Origin: Candidatus Eiseniibacteriota bacterium
GTDB lineage: Bacteria > Orphanbacterota > Orphanbacteria > Orphanbacterales > Orphanbacteraceae
Direction: 5' to 3'
Length of the DNA: 64,000 nucleotides
Assembly: GCA_024276995.1 (NCBI GenBank)
Contig: JAJRWB010000001.1
Location: forward strand, 212,993-276,992
Shown: positions 8,271 through 17,200 of the stretch, in pieces
How positions within the stretch are numbered: position 1 is the stretch's first letter
How the letters are laid out: the number at the start of each line of letters is the position of its first letter
Notes under the pieces: generated by a model
Databases searched by the model: none
Told to the model about the DNA's origin: nothing
What the model saw: only the letters and a program-made list of their open reading frames with translations
Made by a program: the position numbers and the translations under genes

Positions 8271-9046
8271 CACTTCGCCTCGACGGGCTGCATTTTCTCC
8301 CGAACCGCCGGGGGCAGGAAGGTCTTCAGTTTCTTCTCCACCAGGCGCGGGTTGTCGCCCGACTGAATCGACTTGATCCCCTCGAGGACGAGATTCTTCA
8401 CGAGCACTTCGTTCTCGGAGATCGTCTCGAGCTTGCCCGCCAGGGGGAGGCAGATGAGGTTCGCCACGAGAGTGCCGTAGAACGTCGTCAAGAGGGCGAC
8501 CGCCATGCCGGGGCCGATGCTCGACGGATCGTTCACGTTTTTCAGCATCTGAATCAGGCCGATCAACGTGCCCATCATGCCGAAGGCGGGTGCGTACTTC
8601 GCCATCTGTTTGAACATCGCCTGGCCGCGCTTATGCCGCTCGGTGAGCAGTTCCACCTCCATCGACATGAGCGCATCGATCCGTTCGAGATCCATCCCGT
8701 CGATGGCGAGTTCCATTCCCGCCTTCAGGAAAGCATCCTTCGTCTCCTTCAGCTCCCCTTCGAGGGCGAGGAGCCCTTCCCGCCGGGCGGTCTCGGCGAA
8801 GCCGATGAGAGTCTTAATCGTGTTTTCCGGGCTCGCCGCCTTGTTCATGAAGGCGTTCTGCACCACCTTCATGACGCCGACGAAATCGGGAACCGGGTAG
8901 TTGATCAGCGTGGCGGCGGCGGTGCCCCCGATCACGATGAGCAGGGAGGGGACATTGATGAACGAACCGAGATCGCCGCCCATGAGGATCGACCCGATGA
9001 GCAGGCCGAATCCGACGACGATGCCGACTACCGTTCCGAGATCCAT
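8270..9046 (-). CDS. motA: Flagellar motor stator protein MotA
   Basis: 258 residues, usual length for the PomA/MotA type. Four hydrophobic segments are visible: 'VVGIVVGFGLLIGSILMGG', 'FINVPSLLIVIGGTAAATLI' and two after residue 145 ('YAPAFGMMGTLIGLIQML', 'MAVALLTTFYGTLVANLI'). The large cytoplasmic loop between helices 2 and 3 carries charged residues that contact FliG. The motor ion cannot be read from sequence with confidence. It follows flbD by 36 bp, the flbD-motA-motB order seen in many phyla. Confidence 0.95.
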   Translation of the reverse strand: MDLGTVVGIVVGFGLLIGSILMGGDLGSFINVPSLLIVIGGTAAATLINYPVPDFVGVMKVVQNAFMNKAASPENTIKTLIGFAETARREGLLALEGELKETKDAFLKAGMELAIDGMDLERIDALMSMEVELLTERHKRGQAMFKQMAKYAPAFGMMGTLIGLIQMLKNVNDPSSIGPGMAVALLTTFYGTLVANLICLPLAGKLETISENEVLVKNLVLEGIKSIQSGDNPRLVEKKLKTFLPPAVREKMQPVEAK

Positions 9047-9082
9047 GCTTTCGTTTTCCTTGTCGCGGCTCTATCGAAAAAG

Positions 9083-9280
9083 TCAGGTCCGCACCGGTTG
9101 CCCGTGCGTCCTTTGCAGATACGATTCGACCCTCTCGGTCACCTCGGCCACGGTCTCCCTGACGATGAGCTTCCGCCCCGTGGTCAGGCTGATCACCGTG
9201 TCCGGCGTCGACACCAGGGTCTCGATCATGTCGGCGTTCAGCACGAGCCGGACGCCGTTCAGCTGTGTGAGCACAATCAC
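9083..9280 (-). CDS. flbD: FlbD-family small flagellar protein
   Basis: 65 residues from GTG. The sequence contains 'LTQLNGVRLVLNADMIETL' and 'VISLTTGRKLIVRETVAEV', the hallmark of the short FlbD family (Pfam FlbD), found next to motA or in flagellar operons of Firmicutes, spirochaetes and Deltaproteobacteria. It is unrelated to the Caulobacter NtrC-type FlbD. Its biochemical role is unclear; a swarming or motor assembly function has been suggested. Confidence 0.9.
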   Translation of the reverse strand: MIVLTQLNGVRLVLNADMIETLVSTPDTVISLTTGRKLIVRETVAEVTERVESYLQRTHGQPVRT

Positions 9281-9343
9281 CGGCCGGCGGCTCCTCCCCC
9301 TGCCTGGACGACCATCACGCCGTGCACCGGCGTCGTCGCTTCC

Positions 9344-9640
9344 TCAGAGTCCGAAAAGGTCGAGGACGCGCTCGGCGACGGTGCGCAGCGCTTCCTCCGA
9401 GTCATAGAACTCCGAGTCGATCCGTTCGTGAATCTCGTTCAGTTTCGAAGGAGTCTGATCGAAATCGACCGGCCGTTCCTCGCCCCGCCCCGCATGGAGC
9501 TTTCTTCCTTCTTCCGAGATGTTCACACTGTCGCGGACGGCGCCGGAAGAGCCGCGCTTTCCCGTCTTCTTCCGCGAACCGCCCTCGATGGTGCTCCCCT
9601 TCTCCGGATTCAGGGGAATGCCTCCATTTTCAATTCTCAT
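9344..9640 (-). CDS. flgM: Putative FlgM-like anti-sigma-28 factor
   Basis: 98 residues, hydrophilic, low complexity up to about residue 60. The middle has 'VRDSVNISEEGRKL', like the FlgM motif around 'V.ISeeArkL'. The C-terminus 'KLNEIHERIDSEFYDSEEAL' followed by 'AERVLDL' resembles the sigma-binding helices of FlgM. FlgM binds FliA until the hook is complete and is then exported. Position between fliD and flbD, rather than near flgA or flgK, is unusual but still in the flagellar locus. Identification rests on weak motif similarity, and another small flagellar regulator is possible. Confidence 0.55.
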   Translation of the reverse strand: MRIENGGIPLNPEKGSTIEGGSRKKTGKRGSSGAVRDSVNISEEGRKLHAGRGEERPVDFDQTPSKLNEIHERIDSEFYDSEEALRTVAERVLDLFGL

Positions 9641-9678
9641 CACTGCCGCGTCCTTTCACACGAAGGTGAATCCGCGTC

Positions 9679-11100
9679 CTACTGATAGTAGGAACTCAGG
9701 CTGCTCAGCGTCGCGAGCATCGCCTGATTCATGTACGTCGCCTGCTGAAGGGCGCCGAACTGCTCGATCAGCCGATCCTCCTCCAGCTTCTGCATTCGGT
9801 CGAGCCTGTCGAGCCGGTTGTCGAGCAGTTCCGCCTTGTCGTTCACGGCGTCCTTGCTCGTGTCGATGATTCCCGACACGTCGACGTAGTTGTCGAGGAG
9901 CGCCTCGAGACGCCCCGCGATCCCGTCGGACGCCGTGAACAGGTCCTGTACGTCCGACAGATTATCATTCAGCGCATCGTCAAATGCGGACGTATCCGTG
10001 ATCGAATAATTTCCCGTCTCCCCCGAGGTGATCCCGATCTGGGAGAGCGCCGTGAAGACACCGTTCGTCGTGCCGGAAACGGAACCGGCGATGTCGGTGC
10101 GCATGTTCTTCCATAGGTTCAGGTATGGGTAGTCGCCGGCGAGGTCGCCGCGGACGTACGAAACGGGGTCGACGTCGACCTTGGCCGCGAGATACGAATA
10201 GGCGCTGTTGAAGGCGTCAAGGAACTCGTTCATCTTCGTGGTGATCGCCTCGGTGTCCACCGATACGGTGGCCGACACATCGGCGTCGGCGGTGTCCTGG
10301 GAGGCGAGGAGTTCGATCGTCACGCCGGAGATCACATCGGAGAGGGTGTTCGAGGAGCGCACGATGCTGATGCCGTCGACGGTGAGCATCGAATCGAGTT
10401 CATTTCCCCCGAGGTCGGCGTAGACGTAACCGCCGGTCGACGTGGTGGCCGCCGCGGAATTCGTCACGCCGAGGGAAGCGAGGAGACCGTCGGTGTCGGT
10501 GAAGGTCATCTTGTAGGTGGAACCGGTCTTCTCGCTCGTGATGGAGAGCTTCGCCGTCGTGTCGGTGTCTTTCACCGGCGAGGCGATCGCCTCGATATCG
10601 GTCACGGCGTTGATCGCGTCGGCGACGGCGGTGAGCACCGTATCGTTCGTGTCGCCCGAGTTGATGTTCACGCTCACATCGTACTGGGTGCCGTCGACGG
10701 TGATGGAAAATGTCTTCGTGCCGGTGTTCGCCGCGCTGATGTCGGTGCCGGTACGGGTGTATTGGTTCGACAGGACCGAGTGGGCGTGGGCGAGTTGGTC
10801 GACGTGGATCGAGTGCGAGAGCGATGCGGCGGCCGATCCGGCGGTGACCTTCAGAACGCTTTCATCGCTCACCGACACCGTCTTCGCGGCGAACGGGGAA
10901 AGACTTCCCGTTTCGCCGAATTCCTTCGCCAGGTCGCGCAGCGTCTTCAGCTTCGTCTTGAGATCGTTGTAGATCGACGTTCTCACGTCGAGTTCGTCCC
11001 GGCGCGCCTGGACGGCGTTCCGGTCCCGGGTCGACTGGGCCATGAAGATCTCGAGGAACTGGTTCAGCTCCGCCGATCTGATGCTGCCGGTGTCGAGCAT
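9679..11100 (-). CDS. fliD: Flagellar filament cap protein FliD
   Basis: 473 residues. The start ATG 11100 is one base after the fliS stop; in-frame codons further upstream overlap fliS and are rejected. The N-terminal coiled region 'ELNQFLEIFMAQSTRDRNAV' and C-terminal 'KLEEDRLIEQFGALQQATY' fit FliD, which caps the growing filament and promotes flagellin polymerisation. The middle is Thr/Ser/Asp rich, as in surface-exposed D2-D3 domains. The order fliC-fliS-fliD is a classical late cluster. Confidence 0.94.
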   Translation of the reverse strand: MLDTGSIRSAELNQFLEIFMAQSTRDRNAVQARRDELDVRTSIYNDLKTKLKTLRDLAKEFGETGSLSPFAAKTVSVSDESVLKVTAGSAAASLSHSIHVDQLAHAHSVLSNQYTRTGTDISAANTGTKTFSITVDGTQYDVSVNINSGDTNDTVLTAVADAINAVTDIEAIASPVKDTDTTAKLSITSEKTGSTYKMTFTDTDGLLASLGVTNSAAATTSTGGYVYADLGGNELDSMLTVDGISIVRSSNTLSDVISGVTIELLASQDTADADVSATVSVDTEAITTKMNEFLDAFNSAYSYLAAKVDVDPVSYVRGDLAGDYPYLNLWKNMRTDIAGSVSGTTNGVFTALSQIGITSGETGNYSITDTSAFDDALNDNLSDVQDLFTASDGIAGRLEALLDNYVDVSGIIDTSKDAVNDKAELLDNRLDRLDRMQKLEEDRLIEQFGALQQATYMNQAMLATLSSLSSYYQ

Positions 11101-11101
11101 A

Positions 11102-11467
11102 TCACTCTCCGCTTCCGACCATTGCTGGCCCGCCCGCCTCGGCGAGGTCGACGATCCGCCGCCATGCCGTCCGCAGTTCGCCGACGATCCGCTCCGCTTC
11201 GTCGTACTTCTCTTCCCGAAGAATGTCGCACGTGTACTCGTAGATCCGGAAGAGCGGCCCCGCGACGTCCAAGTGGTCGAGATCGAGAGCCCCCTGGAGT
11301 TCGACGATTCCCCTCTTGGCACCGAAGAGATCCTTCCTCCGGCAGCAGGCGATCACGTAGTCGTAAACATGAAGAACCAGCTCCCCCGGAGTGGCCCCTT
11401 CGATCTTGTTCGTCTTGTAAGTACGGACCGCCTCGTCGGTGGTCCGGGTAGTGGTCGCTTGTGTCAT
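11102..11467 (-). CDS. fliS: Flagellin export chaperone FliS
   Basis: 121 residues, normal length. The helical bundle signature is visible: 'AVRTYKTNKIEGATPGELV', 'LHVYDYVIACCRRKDL' and 'FRIYEYTCDILREEKYDEAE'. FliS binds the disordered C-terminus of flagellin in the cytoplasm and prevents early polymerisation. It lies about 100 bp downstream of fliC, separated by a G/C hairpin, and one base before fliD. Confidence 0.95.
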   Translation of the reverse strand: MTQATTTRTTDEAVRTYKTNKIEGATPGELVLHVYDYVIACCRRKDLFGAKRGIVELQGALDLDHLDVAGPLFRIYEYTCDILREEKYDEAERIVGELRTAWRRIVDLAEAGGPAMVGSGE

Positions 11468-11520
11468 CTTTCCTCCGCTTCCCGGTGCCTCTTCAACAGA
11501 GTTTCTTCCTTGAATCGGGT

Positions 11521-11549
11521 GGGCCGGGGGGTTTTTCGACCCCCCGACC
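11521..11549 (-). terminator. G/C hairpin between fliC and fliS
   Basis: CGGGGGG and CCCCCCG pair around the loop TTTTTCGA (+ strand), with additional outer GG/CC pairing. On the transcribed (-) strand the loop is A-rich and no T-run follows the stem. It could be a partial attenuator or an mRNA-stabilising 3' end that favours high flagellin mRNA over fliS-fliD. Confidence 0.4.
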
Positions 11550-11566
11550 CGCCGTCACGATCGAAC

Positions 11567-12409
11567 CTAGCCGAGAATCAGCTGGAGTACCGATTTCGGG
11601 GCGAGGTTCGCCTGCGAAAGCATCGCCGTCGCCGATTGCTGGAGCAGCGAGTTCTTGAGAAGCTCGACCTGCTCGGCCGCCATATCGGCGTTGAAGATCC
11701 GGTTGTGCGCCGCAAGCTGGTTGTTGATCGACACGGAGATGTTCGATCCCTTGATCCCGATCCGAAGCTGGGTCGAACCGAGGGTCTGGATGCTCGTGTT
11801 CACCGTGTTGATCGCCGTGTTCACGTTCGCGAGAGATGTGGAAGCCGCCGAGGCGCTGCTCACATCGAGATCGCTGTCCGCCACGCTCAGCGACGACGCG
11901 TTGTGGTTCTGCGAGATCCCGAAGGCGAGGGTATCGGTCGACCTTTCGCCCACCTGGAACTGCTTGCCCGTGAACGTGCCGTCGAGAAGCTTGTTGCCGC
12001 CCCAGAGGGTGGAGGAGACGATGTCATCGACTTCCGCCGCGAGGTCGTCGAGCTGCGACTCGATGGCGGTACGCTCCTCGCTGCCGAGGGTGTCGTTCGC
12101 CGCCTGGAGGACCTTCTCCTTCATGGTGAGAAGGATCTCGCTGATGCTCTGCGCGCCGCCCTCGGCGGTGGAGATCAGGTTCTGCACGTCGCCGATGTTG
12201 TCGCGGGCGACGGTGAGACCGCGGGCCCTAGACTCGAGCAGCTTGGCGAACACGAGACCCGCCGGATCCTCGCCGGCGCTGTTGATCCGCTTGCCGGTCG
12301 CCAGCCTGAGCTGGTGAACGGAGAGCTTCGTGTTCGTGTCCCTGAGAGCCTTGAGGGCGTTCAGAGCGGCGATGTTTGTGTTGATTCTCGAAAGATCTGC
12401 GCCCGCCAT
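11567..12409 (-). CDS. fliC: Flagellin
   Basis: 280 residues, compact: conserved N-terminal D0-D1 ('LSRINTNIAALNALKALR', 'RLATGKRINSAGEDPAGL') and C-terminal D1-D0 ('QVELLKNSLLQQSATAMLSQ', ending 'LAPKSVLQLILG'), with almost no variable D2-D3. The start ATG 12409 has GGAAAGGGG nine bases upstream. The frame stays open to 12553, but family N-termini begin at 'MAGADLSRIN'. It is driven by a sigma-28 promoter with a long leader. The upstream glycosyltransferase and methyltransferase genes suggest that it is modified. Only one flagellin gene is seen in the window. Confidence 0.96.
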   Translation of the reverse strand: MAGADLSRINTNIAALNALKALRDTNTKLSVHQLRLATGKRINSAGEDPAGLVFAKLLESRARGLTVARDNIGDVQNLISTAEGGAQSISEILLTMKEKVLQAANDTLGSEERTAIESQLDDLAAEVDDIVSSTLWGGNKLLDGTFTGKQFQVGERSTDTLAFGISQNHNASSLSVADSDLDVSSASAASTSLANVNTAINTVNTSIQTLGSTQLRIGIKGSNISVSINNQLAAHNRIFNADMAAEQVELLKNSLLQQSATAMLSQANLAPKSVLQLILG

Positions 12410-12605
12410 ATTTCGTAACCCCTTTCCTGCTGCGCTTGCTTGAGCAGAGGCGTCCCTGCCGCACCATTTCGGACCGCCCTTCCCTGACCGGCCTCGTTCT
12501 TCTCCTTCACGCCGGGGCCGCTGTCGCGCCCCGCCGCTCTCTTGGCTCTTCACCTCCTTGCTGCAGGCTTTCGCCTCTTCTCTTCAGGTGGATGTCCTGC
12601 CTCTG
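12410..12605 (-). promoter_or_regulatory. Long 5' leader of fliC with GGA motifs (candidate CsrA targets)
   Basis: About 195 nt lie between the predicted start of transcription and the fliC ATG. GGA motifs occur near 12594-12598 (AGGAC), at 12550-12559 (AAGGAGGTGA, a perfect Shine-Dalgarno with no ATG, GTG or TTG at proper spacing leading to a separate gene), in GAAGGAGAAG, in the loop of a short GCAG/CTGC hairpin, and in GCAGGAAAGGGG at the true ribosome site. CsrA binds GGA in loops and at ribosome sites, and fliW-csrA are encoded upstream in this locus. Regulation by CsrA is inferred. Confidence 0.5.
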
Positions 12606-12611
12606 CTAAGC

Positions 12612-12638
12612 GAATCGCAATCAGGTCGTCATACTTTA
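12612..12638 (-). promoter_or_regulatory. Sigma-28 (FliA) promoter of fliC
   Basis: On the - strand TAAAGTAT (-35, 12638-12631) is followed by 11 bases and TGCGATTC (-10, 12619-12612). The enterobacterial consensus is TAAAGTTT-N11-GCCGATAA: 7 of 8 match at -35, and the CGAT core matches at -10. The first three bases of the -35 box are the TAA stop codon of the upstream glycosyltransferase gene. Confidence 0.82.
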
Positions 12639-14219
12639 ACTCGGGACATCACTTTCTCTTTCGCGCCTCGCGGAATGGGAGGAATGGTCGGACTCCTCTT
12701 CGATGAGCCTGTTTTTCGAAAGGCCTTCCCCTTCTTTCCCGTTCTTCCCCGTTTCGCGGCAAAGGTGTTCGACGACGCTCGAGTACTCCTGCCGCGTCGG
12801 GTCGAGGCGTCTCGCCTCGGTGTAGGCATCGAGGGCGCCCGGTCGGTCGCCCAGGCGGATACGGAGCGCGCCGATGAGACCATGCACCTCTGCCGAGCGG
12901 CGCGGTGCGCCGAAGCGAAGTGCCTCGTCGAGCACGGCAAGCGCCGCCGACGGCCCATCGAGGGCGAAGACGACCCGGGCGAGCTCGATCCACGCCGCCG
13001 GTTCGTCCGGCGTGAGAGCGCAGAGCTTCCCGAGGGCGTCGCGCGCCGCCGGGCGGTCCCCGGCGGCCAGGGCGGCCCGTGCGGCGAGACGGAAAGGGGC
13101 GATCCACGCATCGCGCACCGCCGATGCGGCGAGGGCGTCGCGAAGCGCCTCCGCGGGGCGTCCCGCGCGAAGAAGGCACTCCCCGCGAAGGAGGCGCGCC
13201 TTCCCTTCGTCGATGCCGAGATGGAGCCCCCCGGGGCGAAGGGAGGATCGCTTTCCGTTGCGGAGATAAGTATCGATGTCGGCGAGGGCGTCGTCCGGCC
13301 GGTTCAATCTCAGGAGGGCGGACGCCCGGATGAGACGAGCCGTGAGAGCGCGGTCGTCGATGCGAAGCGCCGCGGTCGTCTCGGCCACGGCCTCGGAGAA
13401 ACGCCCCCTCCGAACGAGTGCCGCGCCGAGATTCTGGTGCGCGAAGGCGGCGTGCTCCGGTGGAAGGTTTCTTCCGTCGACGGCGCGGCGGTAGGCGGCG
13501 CACGCCGCCTCGTCCTCCCCGAGAAGGGCGTGGGTCTCACCGAGGTGATACCAGGCGAGGCGATCGCTCGGCCGGTCGTCGAGATCGAACAAGAGGAGGC
13601 GCCTGTTCCGAAGGAGCTTCCCGCGTCGTTCCTCCGCCGAAAGGGCGTATCCGGCGTGGTCGATGATGATCGACGAGTCGCGAAGGGCGCCCCCCACCTC
13701 GAGGATGCTGTCGACGATTTGTTCATGGACCCTTCCTCGAAAGCGAAACCGGGGATCGTTCCGAAAGAGCCGTGGGAAGGCGTGCTCGTAGAGCTGCCCG
13801 CCCGTCTCTTCGCCGAGCACGCTCCGGATACGGACGGTCCAACCATCGACATTCGCGCTTAGATGTTTACGGAGACGATTCTCCTGGCCCGGCGAGAGCC
13901 GCTCGTCGGCGTCAAGCATCAGGATCCAGCGGGCGTTAGCCTGATCGATCGCCGCGTTCCGGGGACCGGAGAAATCGTCGTCCCACTTTCGGTGTAGGAC
14001 TTTCGCCCCTCTCGCCGAGGCCAGCGCGGCGGTGCGGTCGGTCGAGCCCGTGTCGACGAGAATGATCTCATCGGCAACCGGTTCGACCGAATCGAAAGCC
14101 GCGCCGATCCGCTCCGCCTCGTTCTTCGCGATCATGCAGACGGCGAGGAGAGGTATGCGCCCGTCACGTGGCCGGTCAGAGCGCGGCCGAGGGTGTTTCT
14201 TCTTCCGCCTTCGTGCCAT
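12636..14219 (-). CDS. Family 2 glycosyltransferase with C-terminal TPR array
   Basis: 527 residues. A basic N-terminus is followed by a GT2 domain (about 25-260): 'VCMIAKNEAERIGAAFDSVE', 'DEIILVDTGSTDRT' and the DxD-like 'ILMLDADE'. From about 265 to 480 there are TPR-like helical repeats ('AWYHLGETHALLGEDEAACA', 'HQNLGAALVRRGRFSEAV'). Such GT-TPR proteins often glycosylate proteins. It overlaps the upstream glycosyltransferase by 44 bp, and its stop lies in the fliC promoter, so flagellin is the inferred substrate. ATG 14219 was chosen over an in-frame start further upstream because of the smaller overlap. Confidence 0.85.
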   Translation of the reverse strand: MARRRKKKHPRPRSDRPRDGRIPLLAVCMIAKNEAERIGAAFDSVEPVADEIILVDTGSTDRTAALASARGAKVLHRKWDDDFSGPRNAAIDQANARWILMLDADERLSPGQENRLRKHLSANVDGWTVRIRSVLGEETGGQLYEHAFPRLFRNDPRFRFRGRVHEQIVDSILEVGGALRDSSIIIDHAGYALSAEERRGKLLRNRRLLLFDLDDRPSDRLAWYHLGETHALLGEDEAACAAYRRAVDGRNLPPEHAAFAHQNLGAALVRRGRFSEAVAETTAALRIDDRALTARLIRASALLRLNRPDDALADIDTYLRNGKRSSLRPGGLHLGIDEGKARLLRGECLLRAGRPAEALRDALAASAVRDAWIAPFRLAARAALAAGDRPAARDALGKLCALTPDEPAAWIELARVVFALDGPSAALAVLDEALRFGAPRRSAEVHGLIGALRIRLGDRPGALDAYTEARRLDPTRQEYSSVVEHLCRETGKNGKEGEGLSKNRLIEEESDHSSHSARRERESDVPS

Positions 14220-17200
14220 CTTTCCCCTCGAGCGCCGTGAGCCGTACGCGGGCATCTTGTCCCGCGACGGTTTCGGGCGCCACCCGGATCACCTGCCTGT
14301 ACCAGTCCGCCGCGCCCTCCACTTCACCGAGCCGTTCGAACCAGCCGCCCAGTTCGAGGTACGCCTCGGGATCGCCGGGGTCGAGGGCGATCCTCTCCGA
14401 GTAGAGCTTCATCCCCTTGACCGGATCATGGGAGGCGAAGTAGAAGTCCCCGAGGTTCTTCAGGATCTCCGCGTCGCGCGGTGCAAGGGCGCGCGCTTCG
14501 AGGAAATACTTCTCCGCCTCGGTGTCGCGCCCTTCCTCGAAGGCGATGCAGCCGAGGTCGTTCGCCGCCTTCGCGAAACGAGGATTCACTCTTCGCAGGG
14601 CGAGGAGATCCCGCTTCGCGTCGTCGAGCCTCCCCGACGAGGAGCGGAACATGGCCCGGTAGTAGAGCGCCCGAACGTAGTCGCTCTTCCTCGAGAGAGC
14701 CTCTTCGACCGAGCTGCGGGCGCTCGCGAAATCGCCCCTCGCGAAGAAACGTTCCGCGTCGATGAGGTGTGTTACGGCTCGCTGTTCTCCTTCGTCGATC
14801 CGTCCGGGCGACGCCGCCGGTCCGTCGTAGTGGACGAAGCTGCCGAGGGCGCACCCGGTGGTCCAGCGAAGATCGAGCATCCTCGCCGCGAGGTCGGACC
14901 AGGCGGCGGCGGACGTGAACTCGGTCGGGAGGCCGCCGGCATCGACGTACGCTTCCTTCCGGATGAAGACGCACCAGCCGCCTATTTCTCGCGACTGTTT
15001 CCAGACGCCGTGATTCTTCTCGAGGAGCCTTTCGGCGAACGATTCGAAACGCGCGCCGTCGTTCCCGTATTCGGTCTTCTTGCGCTGCCCCTGCGGGCCG
15101 GCGTTGCTCAGCGGCGCGATCAGGCCGAACCGCTCCCGCTCGATCGCCACGTCGGCGATCTCGTCGAACCACGCCCCCCCCCCCTTGCAGGCGCCCGAAA
15201 GGACGAGAACGAAAGGCGAGCGGGCGGCGCGGATCTCGCCGTCGAGAACGGCGTAGAACCTGCCCGGGTCGCACGGCACGATCCCGACATCGCTGTCGCG
15301 GAAAAGCCCGGCACGGGCGGGGTCGGTGCAGACGAAGCGGACGTCGCTTCCGGCCGGAAGCTGGCCGAGACCGGCCGCGACATCGTCGATCCGGAGGTCT
15401 TCCCCGTCCTGGAAGAGGATCACCGTGAGAACCGGGGGTTCGGCCCCGGCACGGTTTCCCGTCACCGAATCGTCGGCGACACGCGGAGCGTCCTCGTCGC
15501 GGCGGCGCCCGGCCACGCTTCCCCACTTGGCGAGGAAGAGTTCGGAGTTGACGCGCAGGAGTCTTTCGTAATCGACGTTCATCGCGGCGAACGTCTTCCC
15601 CCCCTCGTGATGGATGAACGTGTCGAGAGCGCACGCCAGCGAGTAGCCGGCCATCCGAACGCGGATGCAGTAATCGTCGTCCTCGAAGTTTCCGATGCCG
15701 AAGCGCGTGTCGAAAAGGCCGACCTCCTCGATCACCCTCCGGCGGATCGCCATGCACATGCCGACCACCTTCCGGACGTCCCTTCGTTTCTTGCGGTTTT
15801 CCCGTGCGAGTTTCCGGCTGAAACGGACGAGCGTCGCCTCGTCGCTGTAATCGACGGTGATCCGCTGTTCGTTGTTCGCATAATTCGTCATCGGTGCGAT
15901 CACGCCGATCTTCGGATCGTCCTCGAGATGGGCGATCAACCGTTCAAGCCAGCCGGGGGTCACGATCGTGTCGTTGTTGAGAATCACCACGTATTCGCCG
16001 TACGTGGAGCGGATCCCCTGATTGACGGCGGCGGCGAAGCCGAGATTCGTCTCATTCCGGATCACACGGATATGGTTCTGCTCCGCGTCGAAGGCGACCG
16101 GCTCTTCCGATCCGTTGTCGACGATCACGATCTCGTGGGGCATCTTCGTGTATTTCCGTATACTCTCGCGGCAGTTCGCCGTGAGGGCGAGATTGTTGTA
16201 CACCGGGATGACGATGCTCACCTTCGGGACGATCGCCGGCACGGGGGCGGGTCGCGTGTAGAGCGTTTCGCGACAAGTTGTCGGGCGATCCCCTTCGGAC
16301 CGGCTCGTCTTTCGGGGGCCTTGGATGAACTCGAATACCTCTTCCCAGTAACGCTTCGCCTCTTCGACGCTGTACTGGCGCGCCACGCGTTCCCTGGCGT
16401 TCAGGGCGATCTGCTTCCGCAGGTTGTCGTCGCGGTAAAGGCGAATCACTTCACGGGCGAACCGGCCCGGTGTATCGGCAATCAGCACGTCGTGTCCGTG
16501 AACGAGACCCATCCCCTCGACGCCGATCGACGTGCTCACCTGCGGTGCGCCGGCGGCCATCGCCTGTCCGACCTTTCCCTTGAGGCCGGCCCCGTACCGG
16601 AGGGGAACGACGCAGACGCGGCTCTCCCGGAGGTAGGGGACGATATCGGGCACATAGCCGGTGACCTCGACCTTCTTCCCGGCAAGCGCCCGGACGGCGG
16701 CGGTCGGTCCGTTGCCGACGATCCGGAACTTCACATCGGGCAGTTCCTCGTGGACGAGGGGAAGGATTTCACGGGTGAAATAGACGACGGCATCCTCGTT
16801 CGGGTTGTGCTGGAAGTTGCCGATGTAGACGAGATCGCGGGCGTCCTCCTTCCATTCGAACGGCGGCAGGGGATGGATGTCGGTGGAGATGCCGACCCGA
16901 AGCGCAGGATCTTCCCCCAGCAGTACGTCGCGATCCCGTTCGGTGACGGTAAGGACCATGTCGGCCTTCCGGTACCAAAGAAGCTCCACCCGTTTCAGTT
17001 CCTGCGCCTTCCACAGTTTCGAGTCTTCTCCCGAAAGCTCGGCCCGGCGCTGCTCCCTGAGGAACGACACGTCGAACGAATCGATGATCAGTTTCGCCTG
17101 GGGCGCCCATCTTCGGATATCCGCGTAGTATTGCGCCGCCATGTGCCAGAAGCCGACGATAACGGCGCGGAAGTCGTTCGACCGGAGGAGGGTGGGGAAA

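Noticed and set aside
12410-12553. In-frame N-terminal extension of flagellin starting at GTG 12553 right in AAGGAGGTGA
   Set aside because: The extension is Arg/Gly/Ser-rich and unlike any flagellin. The conserved N-terminus begins at ATG 12409, which has its own ribosome site.
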